Origin: Oricola indica
Lineage (GTDB): Bacteria; Pseudomonadota; Alphaproteobacteria; Rhizobiales; Rhizobiaceae
Direction of reading: 5' to 3'
Length of the DNA: 64,000 nt
NCBI RefSeq assembly: GCF_019966595.1
Contig: NZ_JAINFJ010000012.1
Coordinates: 1 to 64,000 of the forward strand
Below the pieces are notes generated by a model. That model was not told the origin of the DNA and made no database searches. It saw nothing but the letters and a program-made list of their open reading frames with translations. Positions within the stretch are counted from its first letter, which is position 1, and every line of letters begins with the position of its first letter. The translations under genes were made by a program, and so were the position numbers. Shown here piece by piece: positions 1 to 9,066 of this stretch.

Positions 1-61
1 CAGGCGCGGCATTGTTGGTGGAGTTCTCATAATGATCGCCTATCCTCACGCAAAGCCGTAA
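1..61. other. Foreign-looking sequence abutting the rpoN 3' end
   Basis: This is where the last ~25 codons of rpoN should lie, but no reading frame encodes the conserved RpoN box. On the plus strand a short open tail (…GAALLVEFS, then TAA at 30-32) could be the 3' end of another gene. The 15 bases next to the rpoN break, read on the minus strand, begin GGGATTGCCAAGTTG. A GG start is reminiscent of IS5-family termini. A transposable-element end is inferred only; too little sequence is visible to name it. Confidence 0.25.
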
Positions 62-1516
62 TCAACTTGGCAATCCCATGTCGACCCCCTCCTTCTTGAG
101 CATGGTCACCAGCGTATCATCCGACAGGACCGCGTCCGCGGTCTCGCGGTCGATCAGCGCGCGAATGCGCTGGCGCACGGATTCGGACGAATGACCGTCC
201 TCGCCGCCATTGCTGGCGGCGATCGCGACTGTGAAGAAGTAGCGGAATTCCAGCATGCCGCGCGGCGTCAGCATGAACTTGTTGGCGCTGACGCGGCTGA
301 CGGTGGATTCGTGCATGCCGATCGCATCGGCGACCATTTTCATCGTCATCGGCTTCAGCGCGCTGACCCCATGGACGAAGAACCCGTCCTGCTGGCGCAC
401 GATTTCGGTCGCGACCTTGAGGATGGTGGTGGCGCGCTGGTCCAGGCTGCGTTCGAGCCATGTCGCATTCTGGAGGCATTCGCTCATGAAGAGCTTTTCG
501 TCCGGAGAAAGGCTGGAGCGGGAAACCTTCGAATAATAGTCCCGATCGACGAGCACGCGCGGCAACGCGTCGGGATTGAGTTCGATGTGCCAGCTCTGGT
601 CGGCGCCTTCGCGGACTTCGACGTCATAGATGATCGCCTCCATGCCCGAGGAATCGTAGGCGAGACCGGGACGCGGATCGAGCGTGCGGATTTCGGCCAG
701 CATGTCGATCAGGTCGCCCTCGTCGACGCCGCAAATGCGCGACAGCGCCTTGAAATCGCGCCGGGCGAGCAGCGGCAGATGCTCGAGCAGGGCCGCCATG
801 GCCGGATCGAGGCGGTCCATCCGGCGCAGTTGCAGCGCCAGGCACTCGGCGAGATCGCGGGCGAAAACGCCGGGAGGATCCATCTCCTGCAACGCGCCGA
901 GAACGGCATCGGCGTCCTCGCGCTCGCAGCCGATGCGCGCCGAAAGTTCGTCGAGATCGGTGTCAAGATAGCCGTTCGGATCGAGCGCATCGACCAGTTC
1001 GTGGGCGATGAGGCGGTCGGGGGCGGTGCGCAAGGTCATGCTGATCTGTTCGATCAGGTGATCGCGCAACGTCAAATCCCCGGCGACGATCGCCTCAAGA
1101 TCGAAATCTGTGTCCGGTCGCCCGATAACATCCGATCCCGAGCGGCCGGGCATCGCGCCGGACGGCGACTGTTTGTTTTCGGCGTGTCCGGGATCATCTG
1201 GAAAAACGTTGTCGAGCGAGGTGTCGAGCTTGTCGGCAATCGCGGTCGCGCTGACCTCCAACTGATCCATCGACCAGTCCTGCGACTGCGCATTCTCCGT
1301 CTCGACGCCGTTTTCGCGCGCCGGCGCGGGCTCCAGGTCCGGGCCGGACTCGTCGTTGCGATTGCGTTCCAGCAACGGATTGATCTCGATCTGCTCCTGC
1401 ACGAAGCGGTCGAGTTCAAGTTGCGTGAATTGCAACAGCCTGATCGACTGAAGAAGCTGCGGCGTCATCACCATCGACTGGCTTTGCCGCAGATTGAGTT
1501 TGGCCGATAACGCCAT
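62..1516 (-). CDS. rpoN: RNA polymerase sigma-54 factor RpoN, C-terminally truncated
   Basis: Sigma-54 directs RNA polymerase to -24/-12 promoters (nitrogen, motility and similar regulons) and needs AAA+ activators. The 484-residue product begins with the Gln/Leu-rich region I (LNLRQSQSMVMTPQLLQSIR), continues through an acidic region II and the core-binding domain, and includes the helix-turn-helix ADAIGMHESTVSRVSANKF. Normally region III ends with the RpoN box (ARRTVAKYRE) that contacts the -24 element, followed by about 15 residues. Here the protein ends LKKEGVDMGLPS and stops exactly where the box should start. Neither of the other two frames restores it. The gene is therefore broken at its 3' end unless a second rpoN exists or the junction is an assembly error. 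lptB lies upstream on the same strand, as in other rhizobia. Confidence 0.9.
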   Translation of the reverse strand: MALSAKLNLRQSQSMVMTPQLLQSIRLLQFTQLELDRFVQEQIEINPLLERNRNDESGPDLEPAPARENGVETENAQSQDWSMDQLEVSATAIADKLDTSLDNVFPDDPGHAENKQSPSGAMPGRSGSDVIGRPDTDFDLEAIVAGDLTLRDHLIEQISMTLRTAPDRLIAHELVDALDPNGYLDTDLDELSARIGCEREDADAVLGALQEMDPPGVFARDLAECLALQLRRMDRLDPAMAALLEHLPLLARRDFKALSRICGVDEGDLIDMLAEIRTLDPRPGLAYDSSGMEAIIYDVEVREGADQSWHIELNPDALPRVLVDRDYYSKVSRSSLSPDEKLFMSECLQNATWLERSLDQRATTILKVATEIVRQQDGFFVHGVSALKPMTMKMVADAIGMHESTVSRVSANKFMLTPRGMLEFRYFFTVAIAASNGGEDGHSSESVRQRIRALIDRETADAVLSDDTLVTMLKKEGVDMGLPS

Positions 1517-1606
1517 CCCCGATTACCTGACCTTCCAACGCGTCACTCAACTGGCCCGAAAATTGCTTATCGCGAGCCCGCTGTCAAATGCCTAATGTGA
1601 AATGCG

Positions 1607-2461
1607 TTAAAGGGAGAAGCTTTCGCCGAGATACAGACGCCGCACGTCCGGGTTTGCGATGATCTCGTCCGGCGTGCCCTGGGTAAGCACCTTGCCGGCA
1701 TGGATGATATAGGCGCGATCGATGAGACCGAGGGTTTCACGGACGTTGTGGTCGGTAATGAGTACCCCGATCCCGCGCTGGGTCAAGTGGCGCACAAGCT
1801 CCTGAATGTCCGAGACGGCAATCGGATCGACACCTGCGAAGGGTTCGTCGAGCAGCATGAAGGCCGGGTCGGACGCCAGGGCGCGCGCGATTTCGCAACG
1901 CCGCCGCTCGCCGCCCGAAAGGGCGATGGAGGGCGCCTTGCGCAGATGCGCGATGGAGAATTCGTCAAGCAGTTCATCCAGCTTGCGCCGGCGCTCCGCG
2001 GCGCTCTTCTCGACGACCTCGAGGACGCCCATGATATTCTTCTCGACCGTCAGGCCGCGAAAGATCGAGGCTTCCTGCGGCAGGTAGCCGATGCCGAGGC
2101 GCGCCCGCTGATACATGGGCATGCCGGTGACGTCGTTGCCGTCGATCAGGATCTGGCCGGAATCGACCGGGACGAGGCCGGTCACCATGTAGAAGCAGGT
2201 CGTCTTGCCGGCGCCGTTGGGGCCGAGCAGGCCGACCGATTCGCCGGCGCGCACGCCCATCGTCGCGCCATCCACGACCCTGCGGCCGCGATAGCTCTTC
2301 GACAGACCGCGCGCGACGAGCGTGCCCAGCATGCGGTCGGATCCGGCCGGCACGTCTTCGACGTCGAGCGGCTTGTCCGACATGCCAGCGACCGATTGCA
2401 CGCCGTCACCGCGGGAACGCCCCTTGGCATCGCGCCTGCGGAAAAGATCGAGCACTGACAC
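1607..2461 (-). CDS. lptB: LPS export ABC transporter ATPase LptB
   Basis: LptB is the cytoplasmic ATPase of the LptB2FGC complex that drives lipopolysaccharide from the inner membrane to the outer surface. It has Walker [11 protein letters not shown]-loop region YLPQEAS, signature LSGGERRR and Walker [13 protein letters not shown], ending with the H-loop ITDHNVRE. The length of 284 residues exceeds the usual ~240 because of a polar N-terminal extension of about 43 residues before the first conserved strand. An internal Met at residue 44 could be an alternative start, though similar extensions occur in rhizobial LptB. It follows lptA by 11 nt and precedes rpoN, forming the lptC-lptA-lptB-rpoN block. 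Confidence 0.95.
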   Translation of the reverse strand: MSVLDLFRRRDAKGRSRGDGVQSVAGMSDKPLDVEDVPAGSDRMLGTLVARGLSKSYRGRRVVDGATMGVRAGESVGLLGPNGAGKTTCFYMVTGLVPVDSGQILIDGNDVTGMPMYQRARLGIGYLPQEASIFRGLTVEKNIMGVLEVVEKSAAERRRKLDELLDEFSIAHLRKAPSIALSGGERRRCEIARALASDPAFMLLDEPFAGVDPIAVSDIQELVRHLTQRGIGVLITDHNVRETLGLIDRAYIIHAGKVLTQGTPDEIIANPDVRRLYLGESFSL

Positions 2462-2472
2462 CGGCGGCGCCC

Positions 2473-3045
2473 CTAGTTGCCCTGGAGCGAACGCGGCTGG
2501 AGCAGGATGGTTGGCCGGCTACCGGCGTCGCCACAACCCTGCAGGGTCGCACGGCCCGACTGCATCGCGACAGTCAGCTTGCAGCCCGTCGCGACATTGC
2601 CGCTGTCCGACAGGGTGACCTGCTTTCCGGACAGGACGAGGACCTGGCTCGCCATGTCGAACACGCCGGAATCACCGGTGGCGACCTGCGTGCCGGACTG
2701 GATGTTGACGCCGCCCGACGCCTCTAGCTTCTCGATCTGCGAGCCGCCGGCGGTCAGCGATCCGCCCGACGCGCCTGCCGCGTAATGGATGACGAGCCTG
2801 CCCGTGCGCAGGACGGTGTCGTCCTGGGCGACGCGGACATTGCCGCTGAACACGGCGCGGCCCTGGTCTTCCAGCACCTCCAGCTTGTCGCCCTCGATCT
2901 GAACGGGACGGCTGCTGTCGATGCGCAGGCCCGTGGCACTGCTGGATTGGCTCCATGCGGCATTCGGCAGGCCGAGCGATGCTGCGAGCAGCGACGCGGC
3001 CAAGACGGCTGCCCGGCGCAAGGAGGGCTTGGTTATCATGGTCAT
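2473..3045 (-). CDS. lptA: LPS transport periplasmic protein LptA (OstA-like)
   Basis: LptA is the periplasmic bridge protein that carries LPS between LptC and LptD. The 190-residue product has an N-terminal signal peptide (basic [12 protein letters not shown], hydrophobic core, cleavage after a region like AAWS). The OstA/beta-jellyroll domain carries typical signatures such as [21 protein letters not shown]. The start overlaps the lptC stop by 4 nt (ATGA), indicating translational coupling, and lptB follows 11 nt downstream. Length and order fit the family, so the assignment is firm. Confidence 0.92.
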   Translation of the reverse strand: MTMITKPSLRRAAVLAASLLAASLGLPNAAWSQSSSATGLRIDSSRPVQIEGDKLEVLEDQGRAVFSGNVRVAQDDTVLRTGRLVIHYAAGASGGSLTAGGSQIEKLEASGGVNIQSGTQVATGDSGVFDMASQVLVLSGKQVTLSDSGNVATGCKLTVAMQSGRATLQGCGDAGSRPTILLQPRSLQGN

Positions 3046-3761
3046 TCCCCTGTCTGTGCGCCGGCATTGCCGGACGACTGCCCAAGCCTGCCCGCAGGCT
3101 GGAACTCGTCCGGCTGTATCACAAGTTTGACGCGGCTTTCAAAGACCAAACGCTTGCCATTGTTCTCCACGGTGAGGCGGTCCGCCTCTATGGAGGCGCC
3201 CTGCGTGGTGATGCGCACGGGATCGGGCGTGGTAAGACTGCCCGAGGCGATGTCGATATCGGCGGTGTCCATTTCGACCGTCGTGCCGTCGGTCGTCACG
3301 ACGGTGATCGAATCGCGCATGGTTATCCGGTTCGCTTCGGAATCGTAGGTTCCGGCATTGGCGGAGATTCGCGCGCTCACCGTATCGTCGATCGGCACGC
3401 TGGCCTGCAGGCGCTCGAGATCGATCACGTCGCTGCCGGTGAGGTCCTGGATGGCGCGTGCGGCGCTGACCGAATAGGGCCGGTTCTCCGATGTCCGTCC
3501 GTCGAGCTTGGGATTGCTCATGACGAGCTTGCCGCCGCGAATCGCCGTCGAGGCGACATCGATGCCGGCGCCCGGCGCAATCCTGGAAATCCAGATCGCA
3601 CCGATCACCACGACGAGTACGACACCCCCGATGATCGGCAGGGCGCGCTTCGCCTTGCGCACGCGACCGGAATGGGACCGGGCGACGCGATAGGCGCGCT
3701 GACGCGCCGCGTTCGGCGCGACGGCCGCGTCGCGGCTTCCCGATTTCCCGTCATGATACAT
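3042..3761 (-). CDS. lptC: LPS export ABC transporter periplasmic protein LptC
   Basis: LptC is a bitopic inner-membrane protein that receives LPS from LptBFG and passes it to LptA. The chosen ATG at 3761 gives 239 residues beginning MYHDGKSGS. One transmembrane helix (IIGGVVLVVVIGAIWI) follows a basic cytoplasmic stretch, then a periplasmic OstA-like domain with an NPKLDG segment typical of alphaproteobacterial LptC. An upstream in-frame ATG at 3839 would add 26 non-conserved residues and run into the sppA upstream region, so it is less likely. The gene is the first of lptC-lptA-lptB and is divergent from sppA, with about 130 bp between starts. Confidence 0.9.
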   Translation of the reverse strand: MYHDGKSGSRDAAVAPNAARQRAYRVARSHSGRVRKAKRALPIIGGVVLVVVIGAIWISRIAPGAGIDVASTAIRGGKLVMSNPKLDGRTSENRPYSVSAARAIQDLTGSDVIDLERLQASVPIDDTVSARISANAGTYDSEANRITMRDSITVVTTDGTTVEMDTADIDIASGSLTTPDPVRITTQGASIEADRLTVENNGKRLVFESRVKLVIQPDEFQPAGRLGQSSGNAGAQTGE

Positions 3762-3892
3762 CAAATGATCTCGCCAAGCCGCGCATGCGCGCTTATGTTG
3801 ATTCCCGGATCGGCCCAAGAAGTGGCGATCCGATGGCAAAACGCAAGCCCGCGGCCCTTTATCGCCGCCACGAGCAGATTTCCGGGAGTATC

Positions 3893-4846
3893 ATGTCCGA
3901 CCTTTCCGCCGATGACATCATCGACCGCAGGCGTTTGCGGCGAAAACTGACATTCTGGCGTGTCGCTGCGGTCATCGTCGCGATCGCCGCCCTGTTCGCC
4001 ATCGCATGGTCGTCGATGCCCGACGAGCGTTTCGGGGCGAAATCGCGCCCGCATATCGCGAAAATCAGCATTGCCGGCACGATCCTGGAGGACGAGGACC
4101 TGCTCGACCTGATCGAGAAAGCCGGCGAAAGCGAAGCGGTGAAGGGCGTGATCCTGGCCGTCGATTCGCCCGGCGGCACGACGGCGGGCGGCGAAGCGAT
4201 TTTCGAAGCGGTGCGCAAGCTCGCGGCGGAGAAACCGGTCGTCAGCCAGGTCGGAACGCTCGCGGCTTCCGCCGGATACATGATCGCCTCGGCCGGCGAC
4301 CATATCGTCGCGCGCAAGACCTCCATCATCGGGTCGATCGGCGTTCTCGTGCAATATCCGAACTTCGCCGAGATGCTGGACAATCTCGGTATCGACGTGC
4401 GCACCATCAAGTCGAGCCCGCTGAAAGCCGAACCGGGCATGTTCGACACCCCTCCACCGGGCGCGGAGGAGATGATGCGGCGGATGGTGCTCGACAGCTA
4501 TGAGTGGTTCAAAGACCTTGTAAAAGACCGCCGGGGACTAACCGAATCCGAAATCACGGCGCTTGCCGACGGGTCCGTCTTCACGGGACGCCAGGCGCTG
4601 GAGCGCAAGCTCGTGGACGGTCTCGGCGGCGAGGAAACAGCCCAGGAATGGCTGGAATCCAAGGGGGTCGCCGAGAATCTCGACATCATCGAATGGCAGA
4701 AAGGTCAGCCGGCGACCGATCTCTTCTGGGCGCGCGCCGCGATGGAATGGATCGGATTCGACTTCACAAAAAAATCTGCCGTCGATGCGATCGCCGACCG
4801 GGTACTGCTTGACGGTCTTGTCTCCGTTTGGCACGTTGGCTCGTGA
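3893..4846 (+). CDS. sppA: Signal peptide peptidase SppA (short, 36K type)
   Basis: SppA is a membrane-bound serine protease that degrades cleaved signal peptides using a Ser/Lys dyad. The ATG at 3893 follows a GGGAG ribosome site and gives 317 residues. There is one N-terminal membrane helix (WRVAAVIVAIAALFAIAW) and then a single S49/ClpP-fold domain. VDSPGG marks the oxyanion strand, AASAGYMIAS carries the presumed nucleophile serine, and SSPLKAEPG carries the presumed lysine. An ATG at 3785 would add 36 residues without domain content. ihfB follows immediately, a common rhizobial arrangement. Confidence 0.93.
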   Translation: MSDLSADDIIDRRRLRRKLTFWRVAAVIVAIAALFAIAWSSMPDERFGAKSRPHIAKISIAGTILEDEDLLDLIEKAGESEAVKGVILAVDSPGGTTAGGEAIFEAVRKLAAEKPVVSQVGTLAASAGYMIASAGDHIVARKTSIIGSIGVLVQYPNFAEMLDNLGIDVRTIKSSPLKAEPGMFDTPPPGAEEMMRRMVLDSYEWFKDLVKDRRGLTESEITALADGSVFTGRQALERKLVDGLGGEETAQEWLESKGVAENLDIIEWQKGQPATDLFWARAAMEWIGFDFTKKSAVDAIADRVLLDGLVSVWHVGS

Positions 4847-4879
4847 ATGCCGGCATGTCCACCGGACGGAGGGGCCGCC

Positions 4880-5158
4880 TTGATAAAATCCGAACTCGTA
4901 CAGATCATCGCCAACAGGAACCCACACCTGTTCCAGCGCGACGTGGAAAATATCGTCAATGCGGTGTTCGACGAGATCACCGACAGCCTGTCGCAGGGCA
5001 ATCGCGTGGAACTGCGCGGATTTGGCGCATTCTCGGTCAAGAACCGGCCGGCGCGCGAAGGCCGCAACCCGAGAACCGGGGAAAAAGTCTCCGTCGAGGA
5101 AAAATGGGTACCCTTTTTCAAGACGGGCAAGGAACTGCGCGAGCGTCTCAACAAGTAA
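4880..5158 (+). CDS. ihfB: Integration host factor subunit beta (TTG start)
   Basis: IHF beta pairs with IHF alpha to bend DNA at specific sites in replication, recombination and sigma-54 transcription. The 92-residue product carries the HU/IHF signature [21 protein letters not shown]. IhfB normally starts MIKSELV, and here the codon at that place is TTG (4880), 6 nt after a strong GGAGGGG. An ATG at 4847 would add 11 residues not seen in the family and would overlap the end of sppA, so TTG is preferred. The gene sits 33 nt after sppA and upstream of the LapA-domain gene. Confidence 0.93.
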   Translation: MIKSELVQIIANRNPHLFQRDVENIVNAVFDEITDSLSQGNRVELRGFGAFSVKNRPAREGRNPRTGEKVSVEEKWVPFFKTGKELRERLNK

Positions 5159-5212
5159 CCGAAGCGTCGCCGGGCTTGACAGTAAGCCTCGCGTGCTGGA
5201 GTTGATGGACTC

Positions 5213-5557
5213 ATGATCCGGCGGCTGATTTCGATCTTCATCACCATTCCGCTGGCGGTCGTGCTGATTGCGCTCGCCGTCGCCAATCGCGGCTCCGCGC
5301 CGCTGCGTTTCGATGTCTTCAATCCCGACAATCCGGCCCTGACCGTGAACGCTCCGATGTTCATCTGGCTGTTCGGGGCGGTCGCCATCGGCGTGATCGC
5401 GGGCGGCATCGGCGCCTGGTTCGCCCAGGGCAAGCACCGCAAGATGGAGCGGCGCTACAAGAAGGAAGCCGACAGCCTGCGTTACGAGGTCGAAGGCCAG
5501 AAACGCCAATCCGACACCGAGACCGCGACCGGGCGGTCTCTCGTGATGTCCCGCTAA
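5213..5557 (+). CDS. LapA-domain (DUF1049) small membrane protein
   Basis: A small inner-membrane protein of 114 residues with two transmembrane helices (IFITIPLAVVLIALAVANRG and WLFGAVAIGVIAGGIGAWFA) and a basic cytoplasmic tail. This is the layout of LapA/DUF1049 proteins, which in enterobacteria help regulate LPS synthesis (LapA-LapB). Between the helices the segment RFDVFNPDNPALTVNAP matches the family's extracytoplasmic loop. It follows ihfB, as ihfB-lapA does in many Proteobacteria. No LapB TPR protein is adjacent, so an LPS-control role is inferred only. Confidence 0.8.
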   Translation: MIRRLISIFITIPLAVVLIALAVANRGSAPLRFDVFNPDNPALTVNAPMFIWLFGAVAIGVIAGGIGAWFAQGKHRKMERRYKKEADSLRYEVEGQKRQSDTETATGRSLVMSR

Positions 5558-5567
5558 CGAGCATTTC

Positions 5568-6515
5568 ATGCATTTCATTTCCGCCGACGATCTCGACCGG
5601 CTCTATACGTTTCCCGCCGTCATCGACGCGCTGGGCGAGGCGTTCGCGGCCGGTGTGAACGCACCGCTTCGCCATCACCACACGATCGAACACGAGGGCG
5701 GCTTGGACCAGACCCTCCTGCTGATGCCGGCCTGGAGCAAGGCCGTCACGGAAGGCCATATCGGCGTCAAGATCGCGACGGTCACGCCCGACAACGGCAA
5801 ACTGTCCCTGCCCGCCGTGATGGCGTCCTACATTCTCATGGACGGCAAGACCGGAGCGCCGCAGGCTCTGATCGACGGCACGCGGCTGACCTTGTGGCGC
5901 ACCTCCTGCGCCTCGGGTCTCGCTGCGCGGTATCTCGCCCCGTCCTCGCCGGAGACGCTGCTGGTCGTCGGCGCGGGCGAACTGGCGCCGTTTCTGGCGC
6001 GCGCCCATGCAAGCGTGCGCGATTACAAGCGGATCGTCGTGTGGAACCGCTCCGCCGGCAATGCCGAGAAACTTGCCGCATCGCTCATCGAGGACGGGTT
6101 CGACGCCAGCGCGACAACCGATCTCGACGATGCCGTCAGCAAGGCTGACACGATCACCGCCGCGACGCTTTCCCCGGTTCCGCTGATCAAGGGCGAATTG
6201 CTGAAGCCCGGAACCCATGTCGATCTCGTCGGTGCGTTCACGCCCAAGATGCGAGAGAGCGACGATGACTGCATTCGCCGCGCTTCCGTTTTCGTCGATA
6301 CGATCGAGGGCGCGAGCAAGGAGGGCGGGGACATCGTCCAGCCGCTCGCCGCCGGGGTGATGACGGTCGACGATATCCGCGCCGATCTCCACGCGCTGAC
6401 CACCGGGGCGCATTCCGGCCGGGCCTCCGACGATGAGATCACGCTGTTCAAATCGACCGGCGCGGCACTGGAAGACCTCGCCGCCGCGATCCTCGCGGCG
6501 GAACTGGCGGCGTAA
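5568..6515 (+). CDS. Ornithine cyclodeaminase / mu-crystallin family protein
   Basis: An NAD(P)-binding protein of 315 residues in the ornithine cyclodeaminase/mu-crystallin family. The N-terminal substrate domain has GHIGVKIATVTPDN. The DGTRLTLWRTSCASGLAARYLA helix is a family hallmark, followed by a Rossmann segment with ETLLVVGAGELAPFLARAH and later HVDLVGAFTPKMRE. Family members include ornithine cyclodeaminase, alanine dehydrogenase and delta-pyrroline-2-carboxylate reductase, and sequence alone does not decide among them. It begins 10 nt after the LapA-domain gene and may be co-transcribed. Confidence 0.85.
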   Translation: MHFISADDLDRLYTFPAVIDALGEAFAAGVNAPLRHHHTIEHEGGLDQTLLLMPAWSKAVTEGHIGVKIATVTPDNGKLSLPAVMASYILMDGKTGAPQALIDGTRLTLWRTSCASGLAARYLAPSSPETLLVVGAGELAPFLARAHASVRDYKRIVVWNRSAGNAEKLAASLIEDGFDASATTDLDDAVSKADTITAATLSPVPLIKGELLKPGTHVDLVGAFTPKMRESDDDCIRRASVFVDTIEGASKEGGDIVQPLAAGVMTVDDIRADLHALTTGAHSGRASDDEITLFKSTGAALEDLAAAILAAELAA

Positions 6516-6609
6516 CAGGCCCGACAAGGCGCGTGCATGGCGTTCCCGCATCTTGGAATTGCGCCACGATTGCGCCATAGACTGCGCCATTGACGCGAGA
6601 GCCCTATCC

Positions 6610-7707
6610 TTGGCGAAGAACGATCCGAAGAAAAAGAACAAGTCCAGGCCACGGCCCGGTTCAGCCGCGCCCGCGCAGCGCCGGGACGGCGACGGCCGCC
6701 AAGGCGGTTTCCGGCCCCGCCCGAAACACGCCCAGCCGACCGCGAAGACCGAAGCCGCGCCGCCGCGCCCGGCGAGGACGCAGCGCAGCGGCGCTGTTCC
6801 GCGCGGCGAAGCGCCGGTGATCCTGGAGACGATGCCGGATGCGGACTACGCCCTGATCGACTGCGGCGACGGCGAAAAGCTGGAGCGCTACGGCCCCTAC
6901 CGCATCGTGCGCCCGGAGGCGCAGGCGATCTGGGCGAAGAAACTGCCGCGCGCGGAATGGGACAAGGCGGACGCCGTCTTCACCGGCGATACGGACGAGG
7001 AAGGGCTTGGACGCTGGCGCTTTCCGGGTCAGCAACTCGGCGAGACATGGGAAATGGCGTTCGACGGCATTCCCTATTTCGGCCGCTTCACCTCGTTTCG
7101 CCATGTCGGGGTGTTTCCCGAGCAGGCGGCGCACTGGCGCGACATGGCGGATCGGATCGCCGCAGCGGACCGGCAGCTCAAGGTGCTCAACCTGTTCGGC
7201 TATACCGGGGTGGCCTCGCTGGTCGCGGCGAAGGCCGGCGCGCATGTGACCCATGTCGATGCGTCGAAGAAGGCGATCACCTGGGCGCGCGAAAACCAGG
7301 ACCTCGCCAAGCTTTCCGACCGGCCGATCCGCTGGATCTGCGAGGACGCGCTGAAATTCGTGCAGCGCGAGGCACGGCGCGGCAATTCCTACGACATCAT
7401 CCTGCTCGATCCGCCCGCCTATGGGCGCGGACCGGCTGGCGAAGTCTGGCAGTTGTTCGACAATTTGCCGGAGATGCTCGACACATGCCGCGACATTCTT
7501 TCGAAAGATGCGGTGATGATGACGCTGACGGCCTATGCCATCCGCGCATCCTTCTTCGCCATGCACGAGATGATGCGCGACGTCTTCACCGGTTATGGCC
7601 GGGCGGGGCTGATCCAGTCAGGCGAACTCATCCTGCGCGAGGACGCTGGCGACAGGGCCCTGTCGACATCGCTTTACAGCCGCTGGATCGCCGGAGACGC
7701 CCCATGA
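6610..7707 (+). CDS. Class I SAM-dependent rRNA methyltransferase (RlmI-like)
   Basis: A predicted AdoMet-dependent RNA methyltransferase. The TTG at 6610 starts a highly basic, low-complexity tail (AKNDPKKKNKSRPRPG…) likely to bind RNA. The catalytic Rossmann domain has motif I VLNLFGYTGVASLVAAKAGA, an acidic loop HVDASKKAITWARENQ and motif IV ILLDPPAYGRGP. This layout matches the RlmI/RlmL-K group of 23S rRNA methyltransferases, but the target base is not evident. No ATG exists close to the start of homology and the open frame extends back to 6433, so the exact start is uncertain. It overlaps the next gene by 4 nt (ATGA). Confidence 0.8.
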   Translation: MAKNDPKKKNKSRPRPGSAAPAQRRDGDGRQGGFRPRPKHAQPTAKTEAAPPRPARTQRSGAVPRGEAPVILETMPDADYALIDCGDGEKLERYGPYRIVRPEAQAIWAKKLPRAEWDKADAVFTGDTDEEGLGRWRFPGQQLGETWEMAFDGIPYFGRFTSFRHVGVFPEQAAHWRDMADRIAAADRQLKVLNLFGYTGVASLVAAKAGAHVTHVDASKKAITWARENQDLAKLSDRPIRWICEDALKFVQREARRGNSYDIILLDPPAYGRGPAGEVWQLFDNLPEMLDTCRDILSKDAVMMTLTAYAIRASFFAMHEMMRDVFTGYGRAGLIQSGELILREDAGDRALSTSLYSRWIAGDAP

Positions 7708-8552
7708 GTTCGTCCGTGCGCGCACCGGGCCGGGTGAAGGAGATCACCAGCCTCGCCAACCCGATCATCAAGGATATCCGGCTGCTGGAAAAGAAGCGGT
7801 ACCGCGACGAAACCGGGCTTTTCCTCGCCGAGGGCATGAAGCTCGTCATCGACGCCATCGAATCGGCTTGGGCAATCCGCACGCTGATCTATGCGAAGGC
7901 CGGCAAAGGGTCGGACACCGTCGAGGCGCTCGCCGCGCGCTGCCTGGCGCATGGCGCGGATGTGCTGATCGTTTCCGAAAAGGTGCTCGGCGCGATCGCG
8001 CGGCGCGACAATCCGCAAATGGTCATGGGCGTCTTCGAGCAGCGCTGGACCGCGCCGGCGGCGATCAGGCCGGGCGGTAACGACACATGGATCGCGCTCG
8101 ACCGGGTTCGCGATCCGGGAAATCTCGGCACGATCATCCGCACCGCCGACGCGGCCGGCGCGAAGGGCGTCATCCTTGTTGGCCAGACGACCGACCCCTT
8201 CGCCACCGAGACCGTGCGGGCGACGATGGGGTCCGTGTTCGCGATGCCGCTTTGCCGGATGAGCGAGGCCGATTTCATCGCCTTCGCAAAGTCATGGCCG
8301 GGCATGGTCGCCGGCACGCATCTGAAGGGCGCGGTCGACTACCGCAAGCCCGACTATGCAAGCGATCCGGTCCTCCTCGTCATGGGCAACGAGCAGGCGG
8401 GCATGACCGCCGAACTGGCGGATGCCTGCACGCAACTGATCAAGATCCCGCAGGCCGGACGGGCCGATTCGCTCAACCTGGCGATCGCGACCGGTGTCGC
8501 GCTGTTCGAGATCCGCCGGCACGCGCTGACCTTCGACGGAGACGACGCATGA
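7704..8552 (+). CDS. TrmH/SpoU-family RNA 2'-O-methyltransferase
   Basis: A 282-residue SPOUT-class RNA 2'-O-ribose methyltransferase. The N-terminal substrate-binding domain starts [31 protein letters not shown]. The catalytic trefoil-knot domain carries [19 protein letters not shown] (motif 1), [12 protein letters not shown] (motif 2) and [19 protein letters not shown] (motif 3). This resembles RlmB/TsnR-like proteins that modify 23S rRNA, with the exact target unknown. Its start codon overlaps the stop of the preceding methyltransferase and its stop overlaps the lspA start (both ATGA), so the three genes are probably coupled. Confidence 0.9.
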   Translation: MSSSVRAPGRVKEITSLANPIIKDIRLLEKKRYRDETGLFLAEGMKLVIDAIESAWAIRTLIYAKAGKGSDTVEALAARCLAHGADVLIVSEKVLGAIARRDNPQMVMGVFEQRWTAPAAIRPGGNDTWIALDRVRDPGNLGTIIRTADAAGAKGVILVGQTTDPFATETVRATMGSVFAMPLCRMSEADFIAFAKSWPGMVAGTHLKGAVDYRKPDYASDPVLLVMGNEQAGMTAELADACTQLIKIPQAGRADSLNLAIATGVALFEIRRHALTFDGDDA

Positions 8553-9034
8553 AGAGCCTTCTGCCGGCCGCGACCGCGATCGGGCTGGTCGCCGCCGCCG
8601 ACCGCATATCCAAGCTGCTCGTCGAGCAGAACATGGCCTATCAGGAAAAGATCGACCTGCTGCCGTTCTTCGCGCTCTACCGGACACACAATGAGGGCAT
8701 CGCCTTCTCGCTGCTGTGGGGTCTGGGGGCGCTGCCCCTGATCGCGATCAGCCTTTTCGTGATCGCCTTCGTGCTGTGGCTGTGGCGCTCCAGCCCGGCC
8801 GACCGCATCCTGTCGCATATCGGCTTCGCGCTCGTCATCGGCGGGGCGATCGGGAACCTGATCGACCGTGCGATGTTCGGCTATGTGATCGACTATTTCC
8901 TGTTTCACACCTCGTTCTGGTCGTTTGCGGTCTTCAATCTGGCCGATGCGGCGATTACGGTGGGCGCGGGCCTGATCATCCTTGACGAGATCCTGGCCTG
9001 GCGGAACGAGAAAGCGGACGGCAAGGCCGACTGA
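8549..9034 (+). CDS. lspA: Lipoprotein signal peptidase LspA
   Basis: Signal peptidase II is an inner-membrane aspartyl protease that removes lipoprotein signal peptides after diacylglyceryl transfer. The 161-residue product has four membrane helices. Conserved blocks include [10 protein letters not shown] near the N-terminus, [31 protein letters not shown] (first catalytic Asp region) and [14 protein letters not shown] (second catalytic Asp). The ATG at 8549 overlaps the upstream methyltransferase stop. A likely client in this window is the lipobox L,D-transpeptidase at 24931-25557. Confidence 0.95.
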   Translation: MKSLLPAATAIGLVAAADRISKLLVEQNMAYQEKIDLLPFFALYRTHNEGIAFSLLWGLGALPLIAISLFVIAFVLWLWRSSPADRILSHIGFALVIGGAIGNLIDRAMFGYVIDYFLFHTSFWSFAVFNLADAAITVGAGLIILDEILAWRNEKADGKAD

Positions 9035-9066
9035 ACAGCAAGACCAACCCTGACACGGAGGACGAC

